64,000 bases of DNA. Origin: Agrostemma githago (Eukaryota; Streptophyta; Magnoliopsida; Caryophyllales; Caryophyllaceae). The stretch spans positions 42,387,378 through 42,451,377 of the forward strand of contig OY288243.1 of assembly GCA_958450325.1 (NCBI GenBank). The letters are read 5' to 3'. Shown piece after piece: positions 21,744-32,376 of the stretch (position 1 is the stretch's first letter; every line of letters starts with the position of its first letter). The notes beneath the pieces are model-generated. The model was given only the letters and a program-made list of their open reading frames with translations, did not search any database and had not been told where the DNA came from. Position numbers and translations under genes: made by a program.

Positions 21744-23060
21744 TGTAACACCCGCTATTTTTTCCTAGCGTTTTATCCTTTCTGTTATGACTTCGTCGTA
21801 ACTCTGTCACTTTTTGGCCTTAGGTTTCATCATTTTTTCAACCTTATTTTTAATTTTGAGTTTAATGATATTTTTTTTTTAAAGATTTGAATTCTTTTAA
21901 ATCTATTTATTTGATTTTCTTCGTAAACTATTTATTTTTCCGCGAGGAATTTTATTTCTCTACGAATTAACGATTTTAAGCTCGGATTTAAGTTATTCCT
22001 CTTTCTATAAAAGTCTAAACATATTTTTATAATATTTTCAACTAGTAAATATTTTTATTTACTAAAAATTAGCCATTTATGATTTTAATACGAAGTTTCG
22101 TAAATAATTATTTTCCAACGCGAGGTTTACTCGAATTGCTTTGAAATGTCGTTAACAATTTTACGATTCTTCTTTTTATCAACTTATAAGTCATTTGAGA
22201 TCTTTTTCCCATATTTTGGACCGACAAAGCTTATTGTCACAATATTACTACGTTTTATTAATACGTTTCATTTTATCACGTTAAACCGTAAACGTAAGAT
22301 CATTTTCTTTTCATTGAATCCTTTATTATATAAAGCTGCAACATTTCCTCATCTCATATTGCGCCACATAGGATGATGACTAGGAAATCTTAGGTGAAGC
22401 ATATGTGGCAGCTGATGTGGCCATTGAAAATAAATAAAAATCAACCCAAAAAAACATAATTGACAATGTAACTCCCATATTGTGTACCAACTGCCTGTAA
22501 CTCCCCAGTACAGGAAGTTATGGAGCAGTTTTCTAATGAAGTGTCAACCCCCATATCCCATCTCATTTCTCATTTCATTTCAACAATTATTTCCCAAACT
22601 TCATCACATCATCATATTCAATTTCCAAAATTTAATTTAATTTACCACAATTTACATTCATTCATCATCACATCTCATAAAGTTCATTTATGAGAAATTG
22701 TATACTCCATTCGAGAGATCAGCATGCTCCCCATCATGCTCCATATGAGAGAACAGCATGCTCCATTCGAGAGATCAGCATGCTCCATATGAGAAATCAG
22801 CATGCTCCACATTATCACATCACATCCCAAAATCGAGAAATTGCATGCTCCATTCGATCCGAAATCATGTCTTTCAGTTCTCCCAAGATCGATTCCTGAA
22901 ATTACAAAGAAGATTGTTACTCCTTATTACATTAAAGGCAAGAATAAAGCAGAAATGGGTACGAAAGCCAAAGAAGGTCAAATCTCGGTGCTAGAAGCAC
23001 CACTTGAGAAAGGAATTCATTTGAAGGGTATAAATGATTTTAGTTGATAATACTGTAAGT
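21744..23060 (+). repeat. LTR-X1: long LTR fragment (TGTAACACCC family), right end uncertain
   Basis: Starts TGTAACACCCGC directly after Tat-A gag and matches, in inverse orientation, the end of LTR-X2 (54321 down to about 53740), including TTATGACTTCG and ACTCGAATTGCTTTGAAAT. The match fades at about 22400. A possible TATA box (TTATATAAAG, about 22325) follows, and then sequence of its own. LTRs starting TGTAACACCC are common in plant Tekay/Del chromoviruses; that assignment is tentative. I see no coding domain, PBS or clear right terminus, so it may be truncated. Confidence 0.65.
22690..22860. repeat. 22-bp minisatellite with CAGCATGCTCC motif
   Basis: Irregular tandem copies alternate CAGCATGCTCCATTCGAGAG and CAGCATGCTCCATATGAGAG forms; each contains the palindrome GCATGC. 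It lies in the probable transcribed part of LTR-X1. Confidence 0.8.
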
Positions 23061-23650
23061 GGTTCTTATTGGTATTGTAGAATTTACTTTCATTTCAGTT
23101 AAGTAATCAGAGAGATACAATACAATCATCAATTAAGCATAAATTTGTCAAGTAGTTCAATGCGGGTTTGAAATAGAGACATTATCTACCCAATATCAAA
23201 GTTTCAACTTTCACGATTGTTTCGAATGAGAAAGTCACATCTGACAAGTGCGGAATGTGGTTCGAGTACAACACAAAAGTGTAACATTTCATCCCCTTAC
23301 CACTAAGAGATTAACTCTAGTCCAATTTTTTCGGCCTAAAGTTATCCAACTTAAAAAATAATAAGAATTAAATAATAAGCAAATTGAGCTATATGTGAAT
23401 CGAACTCTTGACCTTAAATATGTAGTACTTATTCTCCACCACTACACTCCAATATCTCATTGATTCAATCATCACTAAATTAACCCTAAAGCTATACACG
23501 ACAATAATTTAATTAAGGAAAATTGAGAAAATAATCAGTTTTTATCAGTATTAAATTATTAATTAACCAAAATGTAACCAAATTATCCACTATTAATCAA
23601 TCCTCAAATTATAATATTTTTGTTTAAAGCTTGACTATATGGATTAAGAT
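23061..23650. other. AT-rich spacer with a possible SINE-like head
   Basis: Mostly featureless. On the minus strand at about 23470-23380 there is GTAGTGGTGGAG followed about 40 bases later by GAGTTCGATTC, which resemble the A and B boxes of a tRNA-derived SINE. The spacing is loose and no clear tail or duplication is visible, so this is only a suggestion. Confidence 0.3.
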
Positions 23651-23651
23651 T

Positions 23652-23859
23652 GATTTTCATACGCTTTTTCTAACATGTTACCATTGGGCACATGTTAATA
23701 GTTTAAATAAGGAATTATTATTAAGCATATCATTCGAGTATGGTAAGTATTAGCAAGCATTTCAATTTCGTTCTCATGGCAAAATGCTTAAAAATTTGTC
23801 CATAATCAAACTATTAACATGTGCCCACTGGGCAAATGTTAGAAAAACCGATTTTCATA
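23652..23859. mobile_element. Mutator-type MITE (188 bp) with 10-bp target duplication
   Basis: GATTTTCATA occurs at 23652-23661 and 23850-23859. Between the copies are terminal inverted repeats of about 42 bp containing TTTTTCTAACATG and GGGCACATGTTAATAGTTT, imperfect at a few positions. The interior has no coding capacity. A 9-11 bp duplication with long inverted repeats fits the Mutator superfamily; the family name is unknown. Confidence 0.85.
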
Positions 23860-26240
23860 TTATAATAATCATGACTATAATAATTACAAGATTCCATCTT
23901 AAAATAAGACGATATCAAGTCATAATTGATTGAGATTAGGATATAAGATTAGTATATAAGATTGTAATTAGGGTCTATATTAATGATATATACGAGATTG
24001 GAGTATATATATATATATATCCTAATATACTAAGAGATTAAAATCTCTAAATTTTTCTGCCTATTCATATTGGGTCTTTGCTGCTTTAGTTATGTACTAC
24101 TGAATTTTCGGTAACTTGACCTGGCCAGACACACTACTAATTAACCAAAATAACCAAATTATTAATCATTCATGCAAATTAGAATGTTTTATTATAAATG
24201 AAAGGCAACCATAATTTAGGAATGATTGACTAAATTAACGTGAAAATTGAAATATTTAAGTATAAATGAACGACAACCATAATTTAGGAATGATATATGC
24301 ACGAAAATGACTAAATTAATGTCTAAATGTAGCCTCATGACTGATATGTTAAGTATATTTTACAATCTCTATGATTTGCGTTAGTGTACATCATGACTGA
24401 TATAAGATTGTAATTAAATTTTGTAATCCTCTATTAGATAAGAGAATAAAAATTTTCAAAACTTTTTCCCGCATAAATTTTAAACACTTAATTTAGACAA
24501 AATCAATATAACAAATAAGGAAGGAATCACACTCAATTATCAATCATATCATATAAAGAATATTTACAGGTTAAATATTTAAAAACTAATAATGGATGTA
24601 TTAATGAAAATAAATTACAGAATTATAGTTGTTTAAATCTTGAACTATTTTTATGAAAAAATGATATATACTGGATTATAGAGAATAACTACTCCCTTTG
24701 TTCCATTCATTTGTTTGTTTATTTATATTTATTGTGAGGATTATATTTTAATTAAAGACAAACGAATGAATGAGACGTGGGAGTACATCTAAACATCAAG
24801 AATATAAAATTATATACTCTATTTGAGAATAAATTTAAAGTGAATATACATTTTACAATTTATTCATATATTATACTAAAAAGTATTTAAAAGAGAAATG
24901 ATTGTCTCGAGAAATTTGAATAACAGATAAAACACAGAGGTAGTAATTTTTCGGACTACATATTTCACGATATTTGACGAGGTCGTTATTTTGATTAATT
25001 ATGCAATTTCAAATTATTTTATTATATCCAAAAATAAAGATAAAAATAATGAAAAATGATTGAGTTACTAATTAAAATCTATTTAGTATAAATAATTAAC
25101 TAAAAATAAATAAATTTCTATAAATACCGTGCATACATGCACGGGGTCTATACTGTTAACTTCAACGATATAATACAAGGAAACAGGAAAAATTTCAGAG
25201 CAAATGTAATTTTGGTATGTGAAATCATAACCTATATTAAAAATCAGTTTAGTATCTAATTTCACTTAGCTCTTAAAGAGTATTTTCATAACTTAGTCGA
25301 ATTTTGCAGGAAAGAGCAACTTCATCATTCATTGAGACCGGTGTTGGAGATGGATGAGACACATTAAACACAATTAGTGGAAAGGTAATGCATTTTATAA
25401 GGTAATGCATTTTATAACCCAAGTTAAATAAGCTACTTAAATTATTTCTCTATGAATGTAACAAATGAAATAAGCATTGTAGCACAATATGCAACAAAAA
25501 AATAAGTCAGCCAATCATTGAAGAAATTTATTCATTCAATAATAGGTGAATTCTCCACAAAAAAGACTCATTAAACTGATTTACATTCTGTATATTCAAT
25601 CATTAGGTACCCTTCCACAAACGACTCTGATAGATGGAAAACAAGTGCACCCCAGTAATATCGAGCACCCCTCTACGTAATCGTCCTTTTCATTTCGTTT
25701 TTAAAAAATGTATCTAATTATAATTCCTATACTAACAACGCAAGAATATATTCAGGACAAGTACTGAAGTTGCAGAAAAAAGCGAAACATCAAATATAAA
25801 TAAAATTGCAACGAAAACAAGAAACACAAGCCACGGTATGTTTTCTTGATGTTGTGTGAAAACTAGTTACGCGAGAAAATACTTCAGAATATATATAAAT
25901 ATTAGTTATATCAAATGAATAGCAGGATAAAGTTGTTGTTGTGCAATATTAAGTCAAAGAAAATATTCAGTCCATGTAACATAACAGGTCAAAATCATGA
26001 ATGACCCTTTATACGCAAATCAAAATACAGTCCAGAAAAACAACGGGGAATAGGTTGAAATACAGGTTTATTTATTCTCAATTACAAGCATAAAAAATCG
26101 CAATCATTTATCAAAGTCAACAAAACAGCCAAAATATCAAAAAAGTCTTAAATCACTCAATCTAAATGCAAACTAAAAACTAGGAAACAAATTTTATTTT
26201 ATTTTTGTCCACATTATTATCTTATTAAATGCAATAACTA
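23860..26240. other. AT-rich intergenic spacer
   Basis: No coding region recognised. Contents: an (AT)n run at 24003-24021; an imperfect direct duplication of about 80 bp at 24185-24320 sharing ACAACCATAATTTAGGAATG or a near form; a Stowaway MITE (24692-24783); and GGTAATGCATTTTATAA twice in direct tandem at 25385-25418. Confidence 0.7.
24692..24783. mobile_element. Stowaway-type MITE (92 bp)
   Basis: Flanked by TA on both sides (24690-24691, 24784-24785). It begins CTCCCTTTGTTCCATTCATT and ends with an inverted counterpart, AATGAATGAGACGTGGGAG. The CTCCCTNNGTTCC start and TA duplication are typical of Tc1/mariner-derived Stowaway elements. Confidence 0.85.
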
Positions 26241-26249
26241 AATTAATAA

Positions 26250-27543
26250 GGGGACTACTTCTTGTCGTCCATAAATTTACTTAGCGTCGTCCATAATTTA
26301 TGAGTAAATTACTGATTTGCCCCTTCAAATTTAGTAACCAAATTTGTTCTAATTATAATAACTTAATTTACTTTATTTAATTATTAAGTTAATTGAAATT
26401 AAAACTCTGACCACAAAAACATTAATTCTTGAATTAACAAAACGGTTATCTTTTGAAATTTAATTGATCTACAATTGTTCGGAACATGTCGAACGCGGAA
26501 AATAATATTTCTTTTGATTTGAATTTGTCCTATACCGAGAACAATTCGGACGATGATGACATTGTCGAGGTTAGTTTTCGTTGTCAATGTAGTTATTATT
26601 CGACTTGTTTTTATTGGATATGCGAAAAAAATACGTTAACTCAACTACTCAATTACGCTGATAACTGCTCTGCCAATGAAGTTATTTTATTGTTTTATTG
26701 GGACGATGATAATTACGCTGTATCCACGCCTCTCCCCAAGAATAGGCGTGGGAGAACCACACCCCTTCCTAGGTAGAGGTATAGATCTCTCACGCCTCTG
26801 GCCAGGAAGAGAAGTGGGAGTTCTATGCCCCATCCTGAGTAGAGGTGTAGATCTCTCACGCCTCTACCCAGGAAGAGAAGTGGGAGTTCTATACATTTTC
26901 CTGGGTAGAGGTGTAGATCTCCCACGCCTCTACCCAGGAAGAGAGGTGGGAGTTTTATGTCTCTTCCTAGGTAGAGGTGTAGATCTCCCACGCCTCTGCC
27001 CAGGAAAAGAATTAAAAATTTAACGCTCCGTCGTGAGTTGTAACTCATATTTTCCACGTTTTATCAAAGCAATTAGTGTGGAGTTAGCCATGAAACCTAG
27101 CCCATTTTATTTGATTTATTCGTATTTAGTAAATTAATTTTATATTTCTCCAATGAACGAAAAATTAATTTTATTCGTATTTCGATTCTCAGAAGAAAAA
27201 TCGATTTCTAGCTACGAAGCAAGTACGCAATTAAAAAAAAGTACAACAAATAGAATCGATTTGCCCTAAAGTACAAAAATTAAGAAATTATTTACCTTGG
27301 ACTCGGAATTGAGATGACACGACAGAATTAGTTGGAGTGAGATTGCTTGAAACCGTTTTTCAAATTTTAATTTTTTTTAATGAAGTAGAGAAGAAAGGTA
27401 AAAGCAAGGTGGATGGGATAAGGAATTGAAGAAGGTCAATAAAGAGGAATGTGAAGAGTTAATAAAGTGAGGGGTAAAAGTGGTAATACGGTTAAAATAC
27501 GGACGACATTAAGTAAATTTATGGACGACAAGAAGTAAAAGTG
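26250..27543. mobile_element. 1.3-kb TIR transposon, non-autonomous, carrying a 66-bp minisatellite
   Basis: A 28-bp block (26256-26283; core CTTGTCGTCCATAAATTTAC) recurs exactly inverted at 27510-27537, and each end has a second GTCGTCC just inside. ATTAATAA flanks at 26242-26249 and 27544-27551 as a candidate 8-bp duplication. Inside, an ATG frame at 26486 gives an acidic N-terminal stretch (NNSDDDDIVEVS), possibly the start of a captured or truncated transposase, and then runs into a GC-rich tandem repeat. Superfamily uncertain (Mutator-like or hAT-like). Confidence 0.75.
26727..27012. repeat. 66-bp tandem array (about 4 units) with inverted repeats
   Basis: Unit marker GTAGATCTC(T/C)CACGCCTCT starts at 26781, 26847, 26913 and 26979, exactly 66 bp apart. 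Inside each unit, CCTGGGTAGAGG and CCTCTACCCAGG (or near forms) form an inverted pair around AGATCT. Because 66 is a multiple of three, both strands stay open (plus strand GREVGVL...GRGVDLPRLYP repeats). It is much more GC-rich than its surroundings. Confidence 0.9.
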
Positions 27544-27551
27544 ATTAATAA

Positions 27552-29272
27552 ACTCTAAACACTATTGTGCTAGGGTAAATAGTTATAAAGTCTTAATAAG
27601 TTAATGACAAGTTTGAATTACGCAGAAGAGATAAGAACACAACACTACCATGATATCTCAAAAAAAACATTAACAGATACTAATGAATAACGCCTCAAGA
27701 AGAAGCAAATATGGCAGAACAAATTAGGTACGGTGAATATACATCATGGTAGATTTTGAATGAAATTGATGCTAGAAGGCAAATAAAACACACAATACTT
27801 CCCAAAATGTATGGTGACAAAAAGAACAAGCAAAAGAAAATTTTAAACACAAACTTAGAAAAAGAAGGTTTCCCATTTCATTGAAAATTCAGTTAAAAAA
27901 AAGCAACTATACATAAAATCCAAAAAATCAGACAGATAACATCTTTTAAACTTTGAACAATCTAATTAAACATAACATAACATTAATTAAAATTAAATTA
28001 CTTTTGTGTGTAGACTTACAAGAGGAGTGTAAACTCCCATGATTATGTACTGAAATAGCTTCTTTTCCCTACCAAATGGAGCAAAGAAAACATAGAATGC
28101 AAACTCCAATGCTAGAAACACTGCTACAGTAAACACCGGCACTACGAACAAAAGAAAAACCAAAATTCCTTTAACATCAATGAACAAATAATGATAAAAT
28201 TAACTACCCATTTTCTAAAATTGCTAATTGAAACATAAAAACATCAAAATATTGTACAATGATGAGCAAAATCATGCCATAGCCAACAGGAAATAAAAAC
28301 ATGAATATAAAATTGAAACATATAAAAACATCAAAAATTTTGACATCGACCAATGATAGCGAATAGCAAATCCTTATACAGACACGTTCAAACTCGAAAA
28401 TAAAACGAATCAAAAAACAAAAGACCAGTAACCATCATTATAATTAATTCCTAATTTCTAAGCCATCAAAGATTCACATAAAAAATAATAAATTGAAAAA
28501 AGCTAAGCTAATTTTAAAACATCATGTTAGATCTAATAAAATCATAATATAATTAAAATTAACAAATCTTCAGTAATCAATTCGTCTAACCATACAAATA
28601 AAATTATCATCAACCATGAATTCACAGAAACTGTAAATTAAAATTAAATTAAATGACTACATTGTAGTAAATTAGGTAAATTGAACCACATGTGATTGAT
28701 TATATGAACCAAAAAAATAGAACCAATAGAATCAACAAATTCAGAAGAACTGAAGATTTATCAATGCCAATTATGCAAAGATCGACATAGTTGCGGTCAT
28801 CTTTATTATCTTTAATCATGTTATTGAACCCTTTTCTGTTTATTTCTTTAGTTTTGTTTTTGATTTTTCAATGTCATTTCCCTTAAGTCTTCCACGTTCA
28901 ATATTTAGTTGGTATTAAGTTTGTGTGTTTAAATTTCCTTTCCGACAAAATGCACTATTTATTTTTTGTACTACTTTAATTTTGTTCGTATTAAAGTAGA
29001 TTTCAATTAAGCGACAAATTCAGCATTTAATGAACAATTAAGTAACAAATCATTAAATTCTATCACATTAAAATCTAGGAGAACAGAAAGCAAAACATTA
29101 ACAAAACATATGCAAGACAAATTCATTTAGTAATTTGAGTTTAGTATATTACTGCAATATTAAATTACAAGTAAATTACATAACGGATTAAAATGCAGGT
29201 GAAAAGAAAGCAACAGGTAAAAAAGATGGCAACATAAAACCAATTCATTTGATGTCAAGATTTGGGTCGTGC
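27552..29272. other. AT-rich spacer with one possible exon
   Basis: Apart from the candidate exon at 28003-28168 I find no domain, repeat or RNA gene in this stretch. Confidence 0.6.
28003..28168 (-). other. Possible internal exon of a small membrane protein
   Basis: On the minus strand an open stretch encodes a strongly hydrophobic segment (VFLLFVVPVFTVAVFLALEF) followed by FYVFFAPFGREKKLFQYI and MGVYTPL. It ends at a good splice donor (CTT/gtaagtc) and is preceded by a plausible acceptor (TTAAAG). There is no ATG in frame at the start. I could not find convincing neighbouring exons: upstream is AT-rich, and downstream is the TIR element at 26250-27543. It may be a gene relic or an exon of a gene broken by transposons; I do not recognise the family with certainty. 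Confidence 0.3.
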
Positions 29273-29972
29273 TTTTCCTAACAATCGTTTACTCAATTCT
29301 AACAACATTTTACCTATTTGCCCCCGTCATTTCTCAACGCTCTCAAAACTGATGTTCATTTTCTCTCTAAAAAAATCTCAAATTTGACCTAATCGAATCC
29401 GACCACCCAACCCGCCATCACCACCACCACCGAGACCACCGCCACCACCACCCTCTAATTCGTTCCATAAACCTTAATTTACTTCACCAATTACAATTAA
29501 ACAATAATTAGAAAAAATGTAACTAAACCCTGGTTTGATACTTCAATTTCAATATAATTTGGATTAGACAAAATAATTAATGTAACCATACAATTGATTT
29601 AGGGAAAACGACAATTAGTTTATCATAAATTGAATTATGGCTAATGATTGATCCCCTAATTTACTCCACCAATTTCAATTAAACAATTGTTAGAAGAAAA
29701 AAGTAACAAAACTCTAATTTAATCCTTCAATTTCAATTAAAGAGTAATTAGAAAAAGTAATTATCGTAACCAAACAAGTATTTAGGAAAAAGGTGATTAC
29801 TTCATCACTAATTGAATTAGTACTATAATCGATTTGTAATTGTGGTTTAAATAATTGTATGCAAATGAGAGAAAAATTGTTCTTGGTTGGGAGAACAGTG
29901 ATTTATGATAAGGGTAAAATTGGAAATATTAAGGAAAATACGTTAGATTGAGTAAAGTTGCGTTAGGAAAAA
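29273..29972. mobile_element. 700-bp inverted-repeat element with internal duplication
   Basis: The left end TTTTCCTAAC...TTTACTCAATTCTAAC is matched in inverse orientation by the right end (GTTAGATTGAGTAAAG...GTTAGGAAAA), about 35 bp at fair identity. Inside, a roughly 185-bp segment is repeated in tandem (about 29468-29650 and 29652-29830; shared ACCAATTTCAATTAAACAAT or near forms). A CCACCA/CACCAC-rich stretch lies at 29420-29453. No target duplication is clear and nothing is coded. Confidence 0.55.
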
Positions 29973-30288
29973 GTAACTTCGTAAATTAAAGGCTATGCAT
30001 TTACCATGATCTGCCATATTACTTAGCAGTTACTAAAATTGGCACACACATGTTATCAAAAAAATCAGAATATATACCAATCCAGTGCAAATCAGAATCT
30101 AATTTCAAGTTAAAACACGAAGAAACCAAGTAGGAGGAAAAGTGGCAAATGTGAAAGTATTTCAAACACAAATAGTTTTCAATTTATTAGATTTTGTTAA
30201 TTGTTTTCAAGAAAGTAAAGTATGCTCTTAATTCCTTTTAAGAACCTGAAAAAACTAACGGTTTTTCAAATTTGAATGTAGATTAGTA

Positions 30289-30325
30289 CTCCCTCCGATT
30301 ACCTGTGTTCTTTTAGTTCTTTTAG
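30289..30325. mobile_element. Stowaway MITE end, truncated
   Basis: TA followed by CTCCCTCCGATTACCTGTG, the usual Stowaway start. No matching right end is found; sequence changes into the Tat-E LTR remnant at about 30327. Confidence 0.4.
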
Positions 30326-30326
30326 G

Positions 30327-31478
30327 CACGATATTCGACTATATAGTCGGTATCGTGTATTAAGAACGTTTATTTTGTATGAAAATAGATTGTAGCGATA
30401 GTATCGGTATTAGAAAGAAAAGAAAAAAACGTGATGAGGACCCGTATGAAGACAGACGACCGACGACTCAAAGAAGAAGAAGAAGACGAGAGGAAGAGAG
30501 AGAGAAAGGAGAAAACGGGTTTGATTTTACACCCTCAACCTACATGCTTTGTATTCTCGGAACGGGGTTCGTCGGAATGTGGCTTAGACACGGTAGTGTC
30601 GAGATAATGTGAGTGAGTTATGGTGGTTTAAGTGTGACGGTGAGGCTGCCGAGTTGACCGGTTTTTTGGGATTGGGACGGTGTTATCTCGGGTATAAGGC
30701 TACGTCGGATTGTATGTGTGTTTGGTATGATAGCTTGATGTGTATTGATAATGTATAGTTGTGATAGATGTTGTGTTGAATCAATATATGAGAGGGTCTA
30801 TTTATAGTAGAGGTCATCGATTGAAGCTAGGAGAGGTAGTCTTGCTCGGGTGACAAGAAATACCGTTTAGGATAGGAAAGGCACGCAATTCGAGAAGAAG
30901 CAGGATTCCGTTGTTGGATGGAGGAGAACTTCTCACCCGGCTGGAAAAAGGAGTCACTCGACCGAGTGACTCTAATACTCGGTCGAGTGTCCGACTTTGA
31001 CACCGGTTCAGCGTGTTTCGTGAACTTACTCGACCGAGTAGGCCGGTCCACTCGATCAAGTGGGTCTAGCTCGGGTAGAACTCCTTTTGAGGATCGAATT
31101 CTATCTCTTACGGATTTGTTTATTATTTTTATAGCTGATTTTTTGTAGTATTAGACTTCCAACCGGATTTCCAGCGTGACGCAGCTGATATTTATGTCTC
31201 GGAATTATCTTTGACCGGGATTTGACTCGGTCGTTAAAAGACAGTTTTGCCCTTGGTGTCGGTTATGACCCAAATTAGTCTTATTTGACTGGGAACGACC
31301 CACTGGGCCTGAATTTGAGGTTGGTTTTGTGAGATTTGTATCCCATAAAAAGCCCAAGCCAAATGCCCATGATTTTGAGCCCATATTCGAGTATGTCAAA
31401 GCACGTTTGCGTCCGATCATCATCGGGTGTTTTTTGGAAACTACTATAGACACCTAACGGCCAAATGTGGGTGTCTAA
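30327..31478 (-). repeat. Tat-E: truncated LTR related to the Tat-B LTR
   Basis: Aligns with 7741-8955 of Tat-B in the same orientation but is clearly diverged. On the minus strand it starts TAGACACCCACATTTGG, so the first two bases (TG) of the LTR are missing at the junction with 31479. It retains the TATA box (30799-30807) and palindromes GAGTCACTCG-AC-CGAGTGACTC (30951-30972), ACTCGGTCGAGT (30977-30988) and TACTCGACCGAGTA (31027-31040). The far end is lost. Confidence 0.8.
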
Positions 31479-31481
31479 AAA

Positions 31482-32355
31482 TGGTTTTTCAGGAAAAAAA
31501 ACTTTTAAAACGAGTGTCCCCACGTTTGTCGGTTGCATTAACTAGCATTTAACGGGTGGGGATGATGTATTGTGAAAAGTGTTTTGAGGGTGTAACCGTT
31601 TTGGGTTCCTTGACTTCATTAATTGAAGCTTCGGTTGTGTTAACGGTATATGTGCAAAAACAATTTTTTTAAAAAATTAAATGTAACCATTTGGTGTACC
31701 TTGATCCCATTGATCGAGAGTTTTGGTGGTATTAACGGGTTTTGCTTTGGCCAAGGTGGTGGCACTAAAAATATATTTTTTTTTTGAAAGTGGTGAATGT
31801 AAAATTTGCAATGATAACGACATCTAATTTTTTTTCTTTTTAGAAATCACGATTTGAACGGAGTATCGGTGTTCAAAAGGTCGTTTTGAAAAGATGAGGT
31901 ATTTTTCGAAAACAGAATTGGGTGCGGTTGAATATGTTGGCGTGGTTGAAACCAGATTTTTAGTGTCTTATTTGGGTTGTTCAAAGACGCTACAGATAAC
32001 TAGGAATGCATACACTCATGCAGGATGCAGACACGGGAAGGTTAGGGTAGGCTACCGCCCACGAATAGTCTTTACTTAGGCATTGACAAATCATCTAGGT
32101 AGACGAGTGTCATACCGTCTGTTCGGAACTATCCGTTTATTAATCCCACGAGGTACGCGTTCGGCGGCCGGAGCGTCAATCGAGGATCTCTCCGCGTGTC
32201 CGTAAGGATCTTACCGCGAAGAGGTCGATTGGTCTTGATATTGGTTAGTGTGGGCTTTTTAGGGCCAAAACCTGTAGTGACCACAACTAGGAACTAGGAA
32301 ACGAGCTTCACCGACCTCGTTCAAGTTACACCACCACTGGAAATTTGTTTCCAGA
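31482..32355 (-). other. Leader of a second Tat-C copy (left of the shared LTR)
   Basis: Near-identical to 49957-50824 of Tat-C. It lies on the PBS side of the LTR at 32377-34228, so it belongs to a separate Tat-C unit whose coding part is deleted: the leader passes directly into the Tat-E LTR at 31478-31482. No ORF. Confidence 0.85.
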
Positions 32356-32373
32356 TCCCCAGCAGAGTTGCCA
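32356..32373 (-). other. Tat-C primer binding site (left copy)
   Basis: Minus strand TGGCAACTCTGCTGGGGA, three bases from the LTR; a variant of the Tat-B site. Confidence 0.82.
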
Positions 32374-32376
32374 AAC

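Noticed and set aside
23380..23470. tRNA gene on the minus strand
   Set aside because: Only A/B-box-like motifs are present; no cloverleaf can be folded, so at most a SINE relic.
26727..27012. Repeat protein encoded by the 66-bp array
   Set aside because: Both strands are open for the trivial reason that the unit is a multiple of three; no start, stop or family supports a protein.
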